Positions 14,653-24,368 are shown, counted from the stretch's first letter. The stretch is DNA of 32,621 nt from Photobacterium alginatilyticum (GCF_009910675.1 NZ_RSEJ01000042.1:1-32621); one strand, 5' to 3'. Numbers and translations are program-made. The notes: a model not told the origin generated them from the letters alone.

Positions 14653-17600
14653 ATGAATCTAGCCGAATTTGCTATTAAGCAACGAACCTTTGTCTCGTTC
14701 TTCTGTGTGCTGTGCATCATTGCCGGCACCCTCTCCTACTTCAAGCTGGGTAAGCTTGAAGATCCGTCGTTTACGGTCAAAAGTGCCGTCATTGTTACCT
14801 TGTACCCGGGGGCATCGGCCGCCGAAGTCGAAGAGCAGGTAACCGACAAAATTGAAACCAAGCTGCAGGAAATGGGGTCGCTGTGGAAACTGCGTTCGCT
14901 CTCCCGCCCGGGCAGCTCGATGATTTTCGTCGACCTGCAGGAAGCCACCAGCTCTAAAGCGCTTCCCCAGCAATGGGATTTGCTGCGCCGCAAAGTGGCT
15001 GATAGCAAGCTAACCCTACCGGCGACAGCCCAGATCAGCATAGTTCAAGATGAGTTTTCTGAAGTCTACGGCATGCTGTTTGCCGTCTCCGGTGACGGTG
15101 TCGAACCCAGCCAGCTGCGCCTGTACGCCAAAGAACTGCAACGACGCCTGAAAACCGTTGAAGGGATCAAAAAAATCGAACTGCATGGCGTGCGCAATCA
15201 GGTCGTCAACATTGATTTGCCGGATGAGCGACTGGCCGAGTACGGTCTTTCCTCTGCGCAGGTACTCAACCAGCTGGCCAGCCAAAACATGATCTATGAT
15301 GCCGGTAGCTTCAAAGCCGGTATCGAACGGATCCGTATCGATCAGGGCAGCGAATTTACGTCGCTGGATGATATTCGCAACCTAACCATCAAAGGTGGCA
15401 TCGGCGAGCTTGGCAGCGGCCTTATCCGCCTGGGCGATATCGCCAAAATTTCAATGGGCTACCAAACTCCGGCACTCTCTGAAAGCCGTTTCAACGGACT
15501 GGATGCCATTACTCTGGCAGTTAGCCCGGTTAATGGCATCAACGTTGTATCTCTGGGTGACTCGCTAAACGCGATTATCGCCGACTACCAGCAAGAGTTG
15601 CCTATCGGCGTCGACATCAACACCATTGCCTTTCAGCCGGAGGAAGTCGAGAAATCAATCAACAACTTCGTCACCAACCTGCTCGAAAGTGTCGCAATTG
15701 TAGTCGTGATCCTGTGGTTGTTCATGGGATTCAAGAGTGCACTGATCGTCGGTAGCAGCCTGCTGCTGACCATTCTGCTAACCCTGATCTACATGAAGCT
15801 CACCACTATCGATCTCCAGCGGGTTTCACTGGGTACCTTTATTCTTGCACTGGGTATGTTGGTCGATAACGCTATCGTGGTGACCGACATGATCATTGCC
15901 AAGCTGAATAAAGGGGTTGAACGTCTTAAAGCCTGCCGGGAAACCATTCAGGAAACGGCCATTCCGCTGCTGGGGGCAACCGTAATCGCTATCATGGGTG
16001 CGACCCCGGTATTGTTCTCGCAGACAGACTCCGCCGAGTTTGCCGTCTCGGTATTCTGGGTCATGTGTTCATCACTGTTGCTTTCGTGGCTGGTCGCCAT
16101 GACTGTCACCCCGTTAATGTGCTGGCTTTGGATCAAACCGAAACCATCAAACGCTGATACTAATACAGACGCCAAACCATCCCTCTACTACCGAGCGGTA
16201 AGCTTTACAGTAAGCAGCCCGCTCAAGACCCTTACGCTTCTGATACCGTTGCTGGCCATCACGGCCTTTGTTGTGCCCCAAATATCGGTGAACTTCATGC
16301 CAAGCTCAGATCGGGCTATGGTCTTCCTTGACTACTGGCTACCAAACGGTGCCCAGATTGAGCAAACCTCCAAGGACATGAAGAAAATTGAAAAGTGGCT
16401 ACTGACTCAACCAGAGGTCTCGAACATCTCGACCTTTGTCGGTGCCAGCGCCCCGCGCTTCTCGGTGACCGTCGAGCCGGAACCTTTTGATGCAAGCTAC
16501 GGACAAATTCTGATCAACACCCGGGACTATGACTCAATTGTCGATCTGGTCGAACGTGGTGACCAATGGCTGAAGGCTGAGTTTCCGCATGCCGAACCAC
16601 GCTTCCGTCCGTTGAAGCTGGCCACCAAGGATAAGTACAGTATCGAGGCTCGCTTCATCGGACCGGATCCTGATGTCCTGCACCAGCTATCACAGCAAGC
16701 GCAGACGGTACTGGCTGCTAACCCGCATACCAAGTACATCCGTGATGACTGGCGTCAGCAAAGTAAGGTTCTGGTTCCTGTTATGAATCAGGAGCAGGCC
16801 CGCCGTGCCGGTATCAACCGTACCGATGTTGCCCTGGCAATCAAGCGCGCTACCGATGGCGTCACGCTAAGCCAACTTCATCAGGGTGATGAGCTGATAC
16901 CGATTAAACTGCGCAGCGCTGCTGCAGATATTGATTCTCTGGAGACCCTGCCAGTGCGCTCCTTGCTTGGCCTGCACAGCGTACCACTCGGTCAGGTTGT
17001 TGACGGTTTTGAGCTAAAAACAGAAGAAAGCATGATCTGGCGTCGAAATCGCCTACCTGCGATTACGGTTCAGGCCGATGTCCATGGTGAAACGGCCTCG
17101 GAAGTACGTCTGCAGGTTGCCGAAGCCATCGAAGCCATCGAACTGCCATATGGTTACCAGTTCGAATGGGGCGGCGAATACTATGACGAACATCGCTCGG
17201 TGGTCGACACCTTCATGCAGCTACCGAAAGCTGTACTGATCATGGTGATCATACTGGTTGCCCTGTTCAACGGGTTCAAGCAGCCGATCATTATTATGAC
17301 AACCGTTCCGTTGGCGGCTACCGGCGCCAGTTGGTTCCTGCTGCTGGTCGACAAACCGTTCGGCTTCATGGCTCTGATCGGCGCTATTGCCCTGTCAGGC
17401 ATGATCATCAAAAACGGTATCGTGCTGATGGATCAGATAGAGCTGGAACGGTCCAACGGCCGACCGCTGGAGGAAGCGATCACCCAGGCCACCCTTAACC
17501 GCACCATGGCCATTTCAATGGGGGCATTGACCACGGCACTGGGGATGATCCCGCTGCTTTCCGATCGTTTGTTTGACCAAATGGCAGCCACCATCATCGG

Positions 17601-17715
17601 CGGCCTTGCAGCAGCCACCGTGTTGTCATTGTTTGTCATGCCGGCACTGTATCGCCTGTTCTACCGTTCCGAGTCAACCCAACACATTAAGGAGCTAAGC
17701 AATGAAACTGCATAA
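14653..17715 (+). CDS. RND-family efflux pump inner-membrane subunit
   Basis: A 1020-residue proton-driven RND transporter of the AcrB-like superfamily. It has the usual 12-helix layout: helix 1 (FVSFFCVLCIIAGTLSYF), a large periplasmic loop with GASAAEVEEQVTDKIE, helices 2-6 around residues 335-495, a linker, helix 7 near 525, a second periplasmic loop and helices 8-12 near the C-terminus. LGMLVDNAIVVTDM on helix 4 keeps the first relay Asp (Asp405), but the second, usual in AcrB, is Asn406. GMIIKNGIVLMDQI on helix 10 keeps the conserved Lys. Many uncharacterised RND pumps also have Asp-Asn, so activity is still likely. The ATG at 14653 has GAGG eight bases upstream; the ATG six bases earlier is too close. 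It overlaps the next gene by 14 bases. Substrates are unknown. Confidence 0.95.
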   Translation: MNLAEFAIKQRTFVSFFCVLCIIAGTLSYFKLGKLEDPSFTVKSAVIVTLYPGASAAEVEEQVTDKIETKLQEMGSLWKLRSLSRPGSSMIFVDLQEATSSKALPQQWDLLRRKVADSKLTLPATAQISIVQDEFSEVYGMLFAVSGDGVEPSQLRLYAKELQRRLKTVEGIKKIELHGVRNQVVNIDLPDERLAEYGLSSAQVLNQLASQNMIYDAGSFKAGIERIRIDQGSEFTSLDDIRNLTIKGGIGELGSGLIRLGDIAKISMGYQTPALSESRFNGLDAITLAVSPVNGINVVSLGDSLNAIIADYQQELPIGVDINTIAFQPEEVEKSINNFVTNLLESVAIVVVILWLFMGFKSALIVGSSLLLTILLTLIYMKLTTIDLQRVSLGTFILALGMLVDNAIVVTDMIIAKLNKGVERLKACRETIQETAIPLLGATVIAIMGATPVLFSQTDSAEFAVSVFWVMCSSLLLSWLVAMTVTPLMCWLWIKPKPSNADTNTDAKPSLYYRAVSFTVSSPLKTLTLLIPLLAITAFVVPQISVNFMPSSDRAMVFLDYWLPNGAQIEQTSKDMKKIEKWLLTQPEVSNISTFVGASAPRFSVTVEPEPFDASYGQILINTRDYDSIVDLVERGDQWLKAEFPHAEPRFRPLKLATKDKYSIEARFIGPDPDVLHQLSQQAQTVLAANPHTKYIRDDWRQQSKVLVPVMNQEQARRAGINRTDVALAIKRATDGVTLSQLHQGDELIPIKLRSAAADIDSLETLPVRSLLGLHSVPLGQVVDGFELKTEESMIWRRNRLPAITVQADVHGETASEVRLQVAEAIEAIELPYGYQFEWGGEYYDEHRSVVDTFMQLPKAVLIMVIILVALFNGFKQPIIIMTTVPLAATGASWFLLLVDKPFGFMALIGAIALSGMIIKNGIVLMDQIELERSNGRPLEEAITQATLNRTMAISMGALTTALGMIPLLSDRLFDQMAATIIGGLAAATVLSLFVMPALYRLFYRSESTQHIKELSNETA

Positions 17716-19168
17716 ACTCTCCCTCATCGCTGCTGCTCTTGTACTTTCAGGCTGTGCCACCGGGCCGGACTACCAGCAGCCGGAGCAAACACTCGATACT
17801 GAGTACCTTTTTCAGCAAACGGCAGGCACCAGCCAGCAGGCTATATTGGCAAATACCAGTCCTTGGTGGTATCAGTTCAACGACACCATGCTGAACCAGC
17901 TGGTCGCCGATGCCCAGCATCAAAACATTCCGCTAAAAATCGCAGCCGAACGCATCAAGGCAGCTCAGGCTTACCAAAATGTGGTGGAGTCATTCAAGGT
18001 GCCGACAGTCAGCCTGGGAGCCGGATTCTCATCGCTAGGACTCAGTGAGAATGATCCTCTGCTCGGGCCGGTCGTTTCATCCAACAACCCGCTCGGCACT
18101 GCGCTGGTCGACTCCAACCAGGAAGCCTTCCATGCCGGTGCTACCATCGCCTGGGAGATGGATCTGTTCGGTCGCATAGACAAACAGGCCCAGGCTGCCG
18201 CGATCCGTAAAGAGCAGGCCGATATATTCCGCGAAGGGCTGACGACGATGATCACCTCAGACGTCATCCATAACTACCTGCAAATGCGCGGTGCTCAGGC
18301 ACGAAAGGCGATTGCCACAGACATGGTTCGCGATCAGGAAGAAACACTAGTGCTGATCCAAAAGATGCTCAGAAGCGGCTACGGCTCCGAGCTGGATCTT
18401 GCCCGGGCCAAAGCCATGCTGGCTGCAACAAAGTCCGTGCTCCCCCAGTTGCAGACCGCCGAGAGTGTCCACCAGCAAAGGTTGGCTATCTTATTGGGCG
18501 AAACACCTGCAGGGATGAAGGCCCGTCTCAGCCAAAGCCAGCTGCTCTCAGCCTCTCAGCCAGTTCCTGAGCTTAGCGGGATCATTCCAACCGGCCTGCC
18601 TTCCGATTTGCTTCAGCGCAGACCTGATATTCGGATAGCCGAACGGGAAATGGCTGCAGTTAATGCCGAGCTCGGTGCAGCAATCGCCAACCAGTATCCA
18701 AAGTTCTACCTCACCGGCGCACCGGGCCTGCTTGCCAAGGATTTTGACGATCTGTTCAGCAGTGATTCGGCAACCTGGATAGCCAATATCGGCGTGAGCT
18801 GGAACCTGTTTGATGGCGGGCGCAGTGAGGCCCTTATCGATATTCAGGAAGCGCGCTTTAAAAGCAGCGCCCTGTCTTACCAACACGCCGTTAACGGGGC
18901 CATAGGCGAGGTGGAAACCCTGCTAAACGGCTATGGGAACAGCCAGCAGTATCAGACCTTGGTACTGGAATCTAAAACCGAAACGGATAAAGCCGTCAAG
19001 AAAGCCAAGTCGCTGTATGCTGCAGGGTTGGTTGACTACCTAACGGTACTGGATGCCCAACGCCAGCAGCATATTATGGCTGATCGGGTCATTGCAGCGA
19101 AACTGCAGACAGCCAATTTGGCTACCGGTCTTAACAAGGCGTTGGGAGGCGACTGGGAACTGCAGTAA
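17702..19168 (+). CDS. Outer-membrane efflux lipoprotein (TolC/OprM type)
   Basis: A 488-residue outer-membrane factor. The lipobox VLSGC places Cys18 as the lipidated N-terminus, as in OprM/NodT-type channels. ATGPDYQQPE is the typical next stretch. Two repeats of long helices form the periplasmic tunnel: the first around LVADAQHQNIPLKIAAERIKAAQ and the second around LQRRPDIRIAEREMAAVNAELGAAIANQYP. SWNLFDGGRSEALIDIQEAR and LYAAGLVDYLTVLDAQRQQ are family signatures. AAGGAG six bases upstream lies inside the pump gene, so the two are coupled. With the previous two genes it makes a full tripartite pump and would not need a separate TolC. Confidence 0.93.
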   Translation: MKLHKLSLIAAALVLSGCATGPDYQQPEQTLDTEYLFQQTAGTSQQAILANTSPWWYQFNDTMLNQLVADAQHQNIPLKIAAERIKAAQAYQNVVESFKVPTVSLGAGFSSLGLSENDPLLGPVVSSNNPLGTALVDSNQEAFHAGATIAWEMDLFGRIDKQAQAAAIRKEQADIFREGLTTMITSDVIHNYLQMRGAQARKAIATDMVRDQEETLVLIQKMLRSGYGSELDLARAKAMLAATKSVLPQLQTAESVHQQRLAILLGETPAGMKARLSQSQLLSASQPVPELSGIIPTGLPSDLLQRRPDIRIAEREMAAVNAELGAAIANQYPKFYLTGAPGLLAKDFDDLFSSDSATWIANIGVSWNLFDGGRSEALIDIQEARFKSSALSYQHAVNGAIGEVETLLNGYGNSQQYQTLVLESKTETDKAVKKAKSLYAAGLVDYLTVLDAQRQQHIMADRVIAAKLQTANLATGLNKALGGDWELQ

Positions 19169-19192
19169 CTTCCAGCCACACCGCATTACTCC

Positions 19193-19261
19193 ATACGGCC
19201 TTCAGCCGCTAACAACAGAAAGACTCCCACACTCTCTGTTGGCTGAATGGCCGTATTTTTT
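19193..19261 (+). terminator. Long hairpin terminator of the efflux operon
   Basis: ATACGGCCTTCAGCC (19193-19207) pairs with GGCTGAATGGCCGTAT (19241-19256) with one bulged base, and is followed by TTTTT. A further CAACAG/CTGTT pairing is possible inside the loop. It lies 24 bases after the operon and overlaps the end of the convergent glycosyltransferase gene. Confidence 0.85.
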
Positions 19262-20420
19262 ATGCTCGTGCTTCATCTAAAATCCTGTATAACCGGCTGG
19301 CTAGTACCCGGGCATCAAAAGCCTGATAGAACTCGTCACTGGAGCGATACACCTGTTGCGGGTGTTGCTGCCATTGTTGGTACATTGCATGTAGCTGCTG
19401 CTGATAGGCTGCCGGATCCCCGGTACTCACTTCATAGAGTTGTCCGGCATATCGTCGCAGAAAGCTCAGTGTTTCTCCCTCTGGCAGTTCGGCCAGTATT
19501 GGCCTACCACTGGCAACATAATCTATCGCCTTGGCAGCCAGGTGAGTATCTTTCTTACCGCGATCCGGCGGGCCATTTTGAATAAACAAGGCATCACACT
19601 GACTCAGCGCCCCTCTGACCTGCTCTTTATCTACCGGTCCAGTCATGACTACTGATTCAGTAAGGCCATAATCGTCGACCAGTCTGGAAAATCCCGGCTG
19701 GTAATGACCAATATTGATAAACCGAACTGGAAACGAAACCTTAGCCAGCTGGCTCAAAATCCCTTTTGCCGAGCGACGGAAGCTATCCCAGGTTCCGCAG
19801 TAACCGAGAGTAAACGACGCATGTTTTTCGGAAGCATGATCAAGAGTAAAATCATAACTATGAGGTATCCAGACAACCTTGTCTTTCCCGGCCAGACGTT
19901 GATAGGCGATCCAGTCTGATTGCGAGGTGACAACCAGCCTGGTTGCCTGCCTCAATGCAGACTTTTCCCAGCGCGATATGCATCCTTTGGCAAAATAACT
20001 GGCACGCGACCAGCCATCTCGAAAATCCAGCACCAGTGGCAAGTCGAACCATCGCGACAGATAGTAACCAACCATTGCACTGCTAAACGGCGGACAACTC
20101 ACCATAATGACATCTGGCCGATTAGATATAATTTGCCGGCAGCATTGCAATAAGCTCGGAATGATCCAGCCCCAGCGCATATCCTGCTCCCGACGCCATA
20201 ACCACTCAATGTTCCATGAAGCCACGGCCTGGTTAGTAATCAGAGTGTCATGCTGCCAACAGTTCTGCTTTTCCCTTTTCCCATATCGTAGTGTGTCTTG
20301 CTCTCTCACCAGCTGGATCTCACAACCCGCCCGGGCGAGATATTGAGCAAAACACAAGCTTCGATTTGCACTGGCATGCAAATGCGGTGGCGAGAAATAG
20401 CTCAGATACAGGATTTTCAT
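19260..20420 (-). CDS. Glycosyltransferase family 4-type protein
   Basis: A 386-residue GT-B glycosyltransferase, which would move a sugar from a nucleotide donor to an acceptor. MKILYLSYFSPP and HASANRSLCFAQYLARAGCEIQLV form the N-terminal acceptor domain, with the Gly-rich loop replaced by SANRS. PDVIMVSCPPFSSAMVGYYLSRWFDLPLVLDFRDGW is a typical GT4 stretch. FTLGYCGTW starts the donor domain, and AAKAIDYVASGRPILAELPEGE is the family's E/D-x-x-x-x-G-x-P-like donor-binding region, with Asp in place of the usual Glu. The start ATG at 20420 has AAGG nine bases upstream; a TTG nine bases earlier is possible. No polysaccharide cluster surrounds it, so its product is unknown. Confidence 0.8.
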   Translation of the reverse strand: MKILYLSYFSPPHLHASANRSLCFAQYLARAGCEIQLVREQDTLRYGKREKQNCWQHDTLITNQAVASWNIEWLWRREQDMRWGWIIPSLLQCCRQIISNRPDVIMVSCPPFSSAMVGYYLSRWFDLPLVLDFRDGWSRASYFAKGCISRWEKSALRQATRLVVTSQSDWIAYQRLAGKDKVVWIPHSYDFTLDHASEKHASFTLGYCGTWDSFRRSAKGILSQLAKVSFPVRFINIGHYQPGFSRLVDDYGLTESVVMTGPVDKEQVRGALSQCDALFIQNGPPDRGKKDTHLAAKAIDYVASGRPILAELPEGETLSFLRRYAGQLYEVSTGDPAAYQQQLHAMYQQWQQHPQQVYRSSDEFYQAFDARVLASRLYRILDEARA

Positions 20421-20565
20421 CCTCGGCAACCTTGGACTAACCCAATGTCACAAACCTGACAGACCGTTTTCATTCTACGGCTCACGCAATGGAAACTGTT
20501 ATCAGTATAGTGATATTAGGCTTATGCCAATGACTTGTAGCGAGCCATTCTCTGAAATTAGACGT

Positions 20566-23427
20566 TTACCACAAGCTGCCTGATACCGTGAAATACACTT
20601 CGTCTTTACCCAGATTGCTATCAAGTCCATGGGCATAACCCAGCGTCATCGGCAATGTCAGGTTGTAGCCTAGCTCAACCTCAATCGTAATTTGCGCGCC
20701 GACACCGGTTAGCTGCTTGTGATCGTCCCCGGAATCCCAGGCAGCCCCAGAATCGACAAAAACCGAGCCTGACACATCACCGACACCCACCGGATACAAC
20801 GACCAGTTACGCTCAATTCGTCCAAGCCAGGTTTCCAGCTCCAACCTTTGAGTCGCATAGCGTTGACCTCGCTGGACGGAATCATCGTACCCCCGCAATG
20901 CTTGCGTATCGCGGCCAAACAGGCGGGATTCCTCGAATAAGTCTTTCCCGCCAAGACGGAAACGCTTGGCATCATCGTCAGCATAGCCGCCCCCCAACCT
21001 TGCCGTCAGGGTCGTTCTTCCCGGCAGGTCCCAGGTTCCCTTCCATTGGGCCTGATACTTCTGACCATCATAGTCGCTGTCAAACAAGGCGTTAGTTTCA
21101 GCCACCACATCCAGGTAATGCCCCCAGCCGATACCCGGAACATTGAGGTATGCTTCGCGGTTATCAAATGTTACTGCCAGCCCCGCCAGCGTTTCGTTGG
21201 TTTCCCTGAACGCAATCATGCTGGCAAAGTCAGGTTGGGATACAAGGCTCTCTTTATCAAGCACCCCGCCGGCATGCAGGCTGAGCTGATCTTCAAAAGC
21301 CGTTACGATGTGATTACGTTGCAACACAAAATAGTCATCACGGGTAATCCGGTAGTCACTGCGGCCCTCAAAGGTCATCTTGTCGTAATCATGACTACTG
21401 CTTAATACGGCCATCCAGCGGTTGTCATACTGATACACAAGATTGGCATCAACCAGCTCGTTATCGAAATCCCATGTTGCCGCCAGCTGGTAGTTATGGC
21501 GTCCCAGGGCATCTGAGCCAAAGGTCAGTGCGCCAATCTGGGTTCTGGCGTCATCTATGTATACAAGCGGCAACCAATTATGTGGTCTGAGTGTTGACCA
21601 TGGGCTATAGGCTTCAGGCTCGCCCTTTTCGACCACCTGCTCAACGACCGGCGGGTAGTCATAGCGGCCCTGCAGAGTTTCAATAGGCTGAGTCGAGAGT
21701 ACGCGAGGGGTCGGCAAATAACGCAACTGGTATCCTTCTGTCTCATAGGCCTGATAAACCAGCCCGGTGCCAGGCTGCCAGACAGGCCGTAGCGCACCGC
21801 CGAGCTCACGCGTCCACTGTTCAACTTCACCACGGCTTTGATCAAGCACATAAACATCAAACACACCTTCATAATCGGCGCTATACAGAATACGGCCATC
21901 AGGGAGATAGCTCGGACTGCTTTCAGCCGCTTTGGTATCTGTTATCGGTTGCCATGTCTTGCTATCAAGGCTCAGCATCTCTAGGTTCCAGCCTTGCCGA
22001 GGTCGTTTCACCGCCGCCACCAGATCATTGCCTGTCGGCGAGATGTCGAAAGTCCCTAGCACCGTTTCCGAATCACCGCGCCAAATACGAACTGGCGCCT
22101 GGGCCTGATCAATAGACTGGGCATCCACCAACCACAGTTCGCTGACACCCGCTACCTTACGACTGGCGATAAGCTGTTTGCCATCAGGCATCCAGCGTAC
22201 ATGACGAAAACGCTGGCGCTCGGTCAGTTGCTGCCACTGGCCATCACGATATAGGAACAAATCGTTGTAGCTTCTGCCATCGGCATAATGAACAAGACGT
22301 GAAGCAGCCAGCCCAGACTGAGGATGCGATGACATTGCGGTAATATCCTTGCTGGCCGTTAACGATGTCCACTCACCATTTTCCGGATCAAGCGTTGCTA
22401 TCTCCGGACGGTCCTCCCCATTGTTGTGATTGACCAGCAGGCCGCTTTGGCTATGTGCCACCACCTGAAGATACGGCGTTGGCTGCAGCTCCTTACCTGT
22501 TTCTTTACCAACTTCTTTACCAGACACGGAATGCTGCTTTAGCTGGGCCAGTTGAGGGGCAAACTCCTTCTCCAGGTAGGCCTGAAAATCTAGCCATAAC
22601 GCGTTAAAGTCTTTGCCAAATGACTGTCTGGCCGTGCGGTTGAGCAAGAAATACGGGATGATCCGGCGACTATAGCCTGTCAGAAAGGCCTGAACCTTCT
22701 GTTCGCCATAAGTCTCTGACAGGTATTGAATAAAGTAAGCACCATAAAGATATTGGTATCCCAGCGGCCACTCTCTGTTAGCCACCGCAACCTGTTCCAA
22801 ATCTTTAAGTTCACCGCTGGCCACCTCCATACGCATCTTCATGGCATATTGGCTGCTCTGAAGCCGTCCGTATCCCAGCTCCTCATTGGTTTCCAGATAC
22901 ACTGCCAGGCCTTCAAGCAACAAAGAAGGGGTTAAGGCATGGGGAAAGAAAAAAGCCTGGCGGCCAAATACATCCTGCAGCACTTTAGGAACCCCGGTGG
23001 CTAGCTCCATGTGCATAATGTGGGCGTATTCATGACGGATCAGCAAATGAAGCCAATCATCACTGGTGGCCAGATCACCGCCGTCCTCTGGTGGGCTCAT
23101 AAACAGGCGGATCTGGGCGAAAGGTAACGGGGTGGCCCAGCCATTCGAAAAATCAAAATCATCAACCAGTACAATTTCAGTTCTGGCTTGCGGTGCAGAC
23201 TGAAAAAACGGCAGTTGCTCCCGGCGTACCCGCTCGGCAATATCGAGTACCCTGGCGGCACTTTGTTCATGACCCTCAACAAAATGCACCGAAAAATGCG
23301 CAGATTGCTGGCTTAACCACTCTTTTCCTGCTTCATCCCACCCGACGGGGGCCGCTGCTGCAGTCGTCGATAGGCTCGCGCTAACCATTATCCCTAATAG
23401 CGTGCGTTTCAATATTTTCCCTAACAT
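20566..23427 (-). CDS. Metallopeptidase, TolB-like propeller and Omp85-like barrel in one outer-membrane protein
   Basis: A 953-residue exported protein. The signal peptide ends SLSTTAAAA. Residues about 30-290 look like a gluzincin (peptidase MA-like) domain with HEYAH at 132-136, giving two zinc-binding His and the catalytic Glu, and EGLAVYLE at about 172-179 giving the third ligand. Residues about 320-600 are propeller-like, with repeated TolB/PD40-type blades (MPDGKQLIASRK, SPTGNDLVAAV, LPDGRILYSADYEG). From about 615 to the end is a beta barrel: FRLGGKDLFE, LRGYDD (about 844, like the (V/L)RG(Y/F) loop 6 motif of Omp85 proteins) and VFVDSGAAW. It ends in Trp (SGSLW). The ATG at 23427 has AAGG nine bases upstream. 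It starts 31 bases after the regulator gene on the same strand. I know no named protein with this order. Confidence 0.72.
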   Translation of the reverse strand: MLGKILKRTLLGIMVSASLSTTAAAAPVGWDEAGKEWLSQQSAHFSVHFVEGHEQSAARVLDIAERVRREQLPFFQSAPQARTEIVLVDDFDFSNGWATPLPFAQIRLFMSPPEDGGDLATSDDWLHLLIRHEYAHIMHMELATGVPKVLQDVFGRQAFFFPHALTPSLLLEGLAVYLETNEELGYGRLQSSQYAMKMRMEVASGELKDLEQVAVANREWPLGYQYLYGAYFIQYLSETYGEQKVQAFLTGYSRRIIPYFLLNRTARQSFGKDFNALWLDFQAYLEKEFAPQLAQLKQHSVSGKEVGKETGKELQPTPYLQVVAHSQSGLLVNHNNGEDRPEIATLDPENGEWTSLTASKDITAMSSHPQSGLAASRLVHYADGRSYNDLFLYRDGQWQQLTERQRFRHVRWMPDGKQLIASRKVAGVSELWLVDAQSIDQAQAPVRIWRGDSETVLGTFDISPTGNDLVAAVKRPRQGWNLEMLSLDSKTWQPITDTKAAESSPSYLPDGRILYSADYEGVFDVYVLDQSRGEVEQWTRELGGALRPVWQPGTGLVYQAYETEGYQLRYLPTPRVLSTQPIETLQGRYDYPPVVEQVVEKGEPEAYSPWSTLRPHNWLPLVYIDDARTQIGALTFGSDALGRHNYQLAATWDFDNELVDANLVYQYDNRWMAVLSSSHDYDKMTFEGRSDYRITRDDYFVLQRNHIVTAFEDQLSLHAGGVLDKESLVSQPDFASMIAFRETNETLAGLAVTFDNREAYLNVPGIGWGHYLDVVAETNALFDSDYDGQKYQAQWKGTWDLPGRTTLTARLGGGYADDDAKRFRLGGKDLFEESRLFGRDTQALRGYDDSVQRGQRYATQRLELETWLGRIERNWSLYPVGVGDVSGSVFVDSGAAWDSGDDHKQLTGVGAQITIEVELGYNLTLPMTLGYAHGLDSNLGKDEVYFTVSGSLW

Positions 23428-23458
23428 CTTCTTCAACCTTGATTATTATTTCGGCACA

Positions 23459-24178
23459 CTACCAACTGTCTGGCGTAAATAAGTACCCTTTGCTTCTGAC
23501 GGTAATGATTTTCCTTGGGAACGACGGCGTATCACCAAGCTTTTTGCGCAATGTCACGACCTTGTTATCAATAGTACGATCTATACCATCGTAATCTATG
23601 CCCCGGATAGTCTTGACCAAAAACTCGCGAGATAGCACCTCATCCGATCGCGAGGCCAACAACCACAGCAAGTCAAACTCAGATCCGGTCAATGCCACCA
23701 TCTCGGTTCCCAACATACAACATTTGCGTGCATTGTTTAGCTTCAGAGATCCACAAACAAGCTGATCATTACAAATGTCAACTTTCTTTCGCCCCGTTGC
23801 GCTTTTCTCTGGTTTATCAAGCCGCTTACAGCGCATAAGAGCCCGGATCCGAGCCAGCAGCACCCGGAGTGAAACTGGCTTTTGAATAAAATCATCCGCG
23901 CCAATTTCCAGGGCTGCCACATGTTCGATGTCATCTTCAAAAGGGGTTAACAACAAAATTTTACTCGATACATGCGGCCTGATCTGACGACAAAGCCCCA
24001 AACTGTCACATCCGGGGTTGGCAAGACCAATAATAACGATCTCGGGTTGCAAAGCTTTGACCAACTCGGCTGCCGATGGCTCGGTCGAAAGAACCACTTC
24101 GTACCCGTGCTGAGTGAAGTAGCTTTCTTGCTGGGTTCTAAAGCTAAAGTCATCTTCCACTAATACTATTTTCATCAT
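23459..24178 (-). CDS. OmpR/PhoB-type response regulator lacking the phospho-acceptor Asp
   Basis: A 239-residue two-domain regulator. The receiver keeps the acidic cluster (Glu8, Asp9, Asp10), the Thr of ILLLTP and the Lys of DDFIQKP, but the strand-3 site usually written VILDLMLPG reads VIIGLANPG. The phospho-acceptor is therefore Gly51 (codon GGT at 24026-24028). The C-terminal winged helix is intact: LTGSEFDLLWLLASRSDEVLSREFL and IDRTIDNKVVTLRKKLGD. It should bind DNA but cannot be phosphorylated at the usual residue, so it is an atypical regulator. No sensor kinase is beside it. It is the first gene before the peptidase-barrel gene, 31 bases upstream, and its start is 190 bases from the divergent DMT gene. 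Confidence 0.87.
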   Translation of the reverse strand: MMKIVLVEDDFSFRTQQESYFTQHGYEVVLSTEPSAAELVKALQPEIVIIGLANPGCDSLGLCRQIRPHVSSKILLLTPFEDDIEHVAALEIGADDFIQKPVSLRVLLARIRALMRCKRLDKPEKSATGRKKVDICNDQLVCGSLKLNNARKCCMLGTEMVALTGSEFDLLWLLASRSDEVLSREFLVKTIRGIDYDGIDRTIDNKVVTLRKKLGDTPSFPRKIITVRSKGYLFTPDSW

Positions 24179-24368
24179 TCGATCTTACATCTAGCATTAA
24201 TTGTACAACGTTCAATATTGACGCATATCTTACTTAAAATCATTAAGTTGTAAATCTTAAGAGCAAAAAACAGTTAAGTAGACGCATGCTACCATGGCAT
24301 TTTTAATCATTGACCGTATGATAACCACCTGAACAGGACGTAACAAAATTGCAACAGAGGAACGCAAA

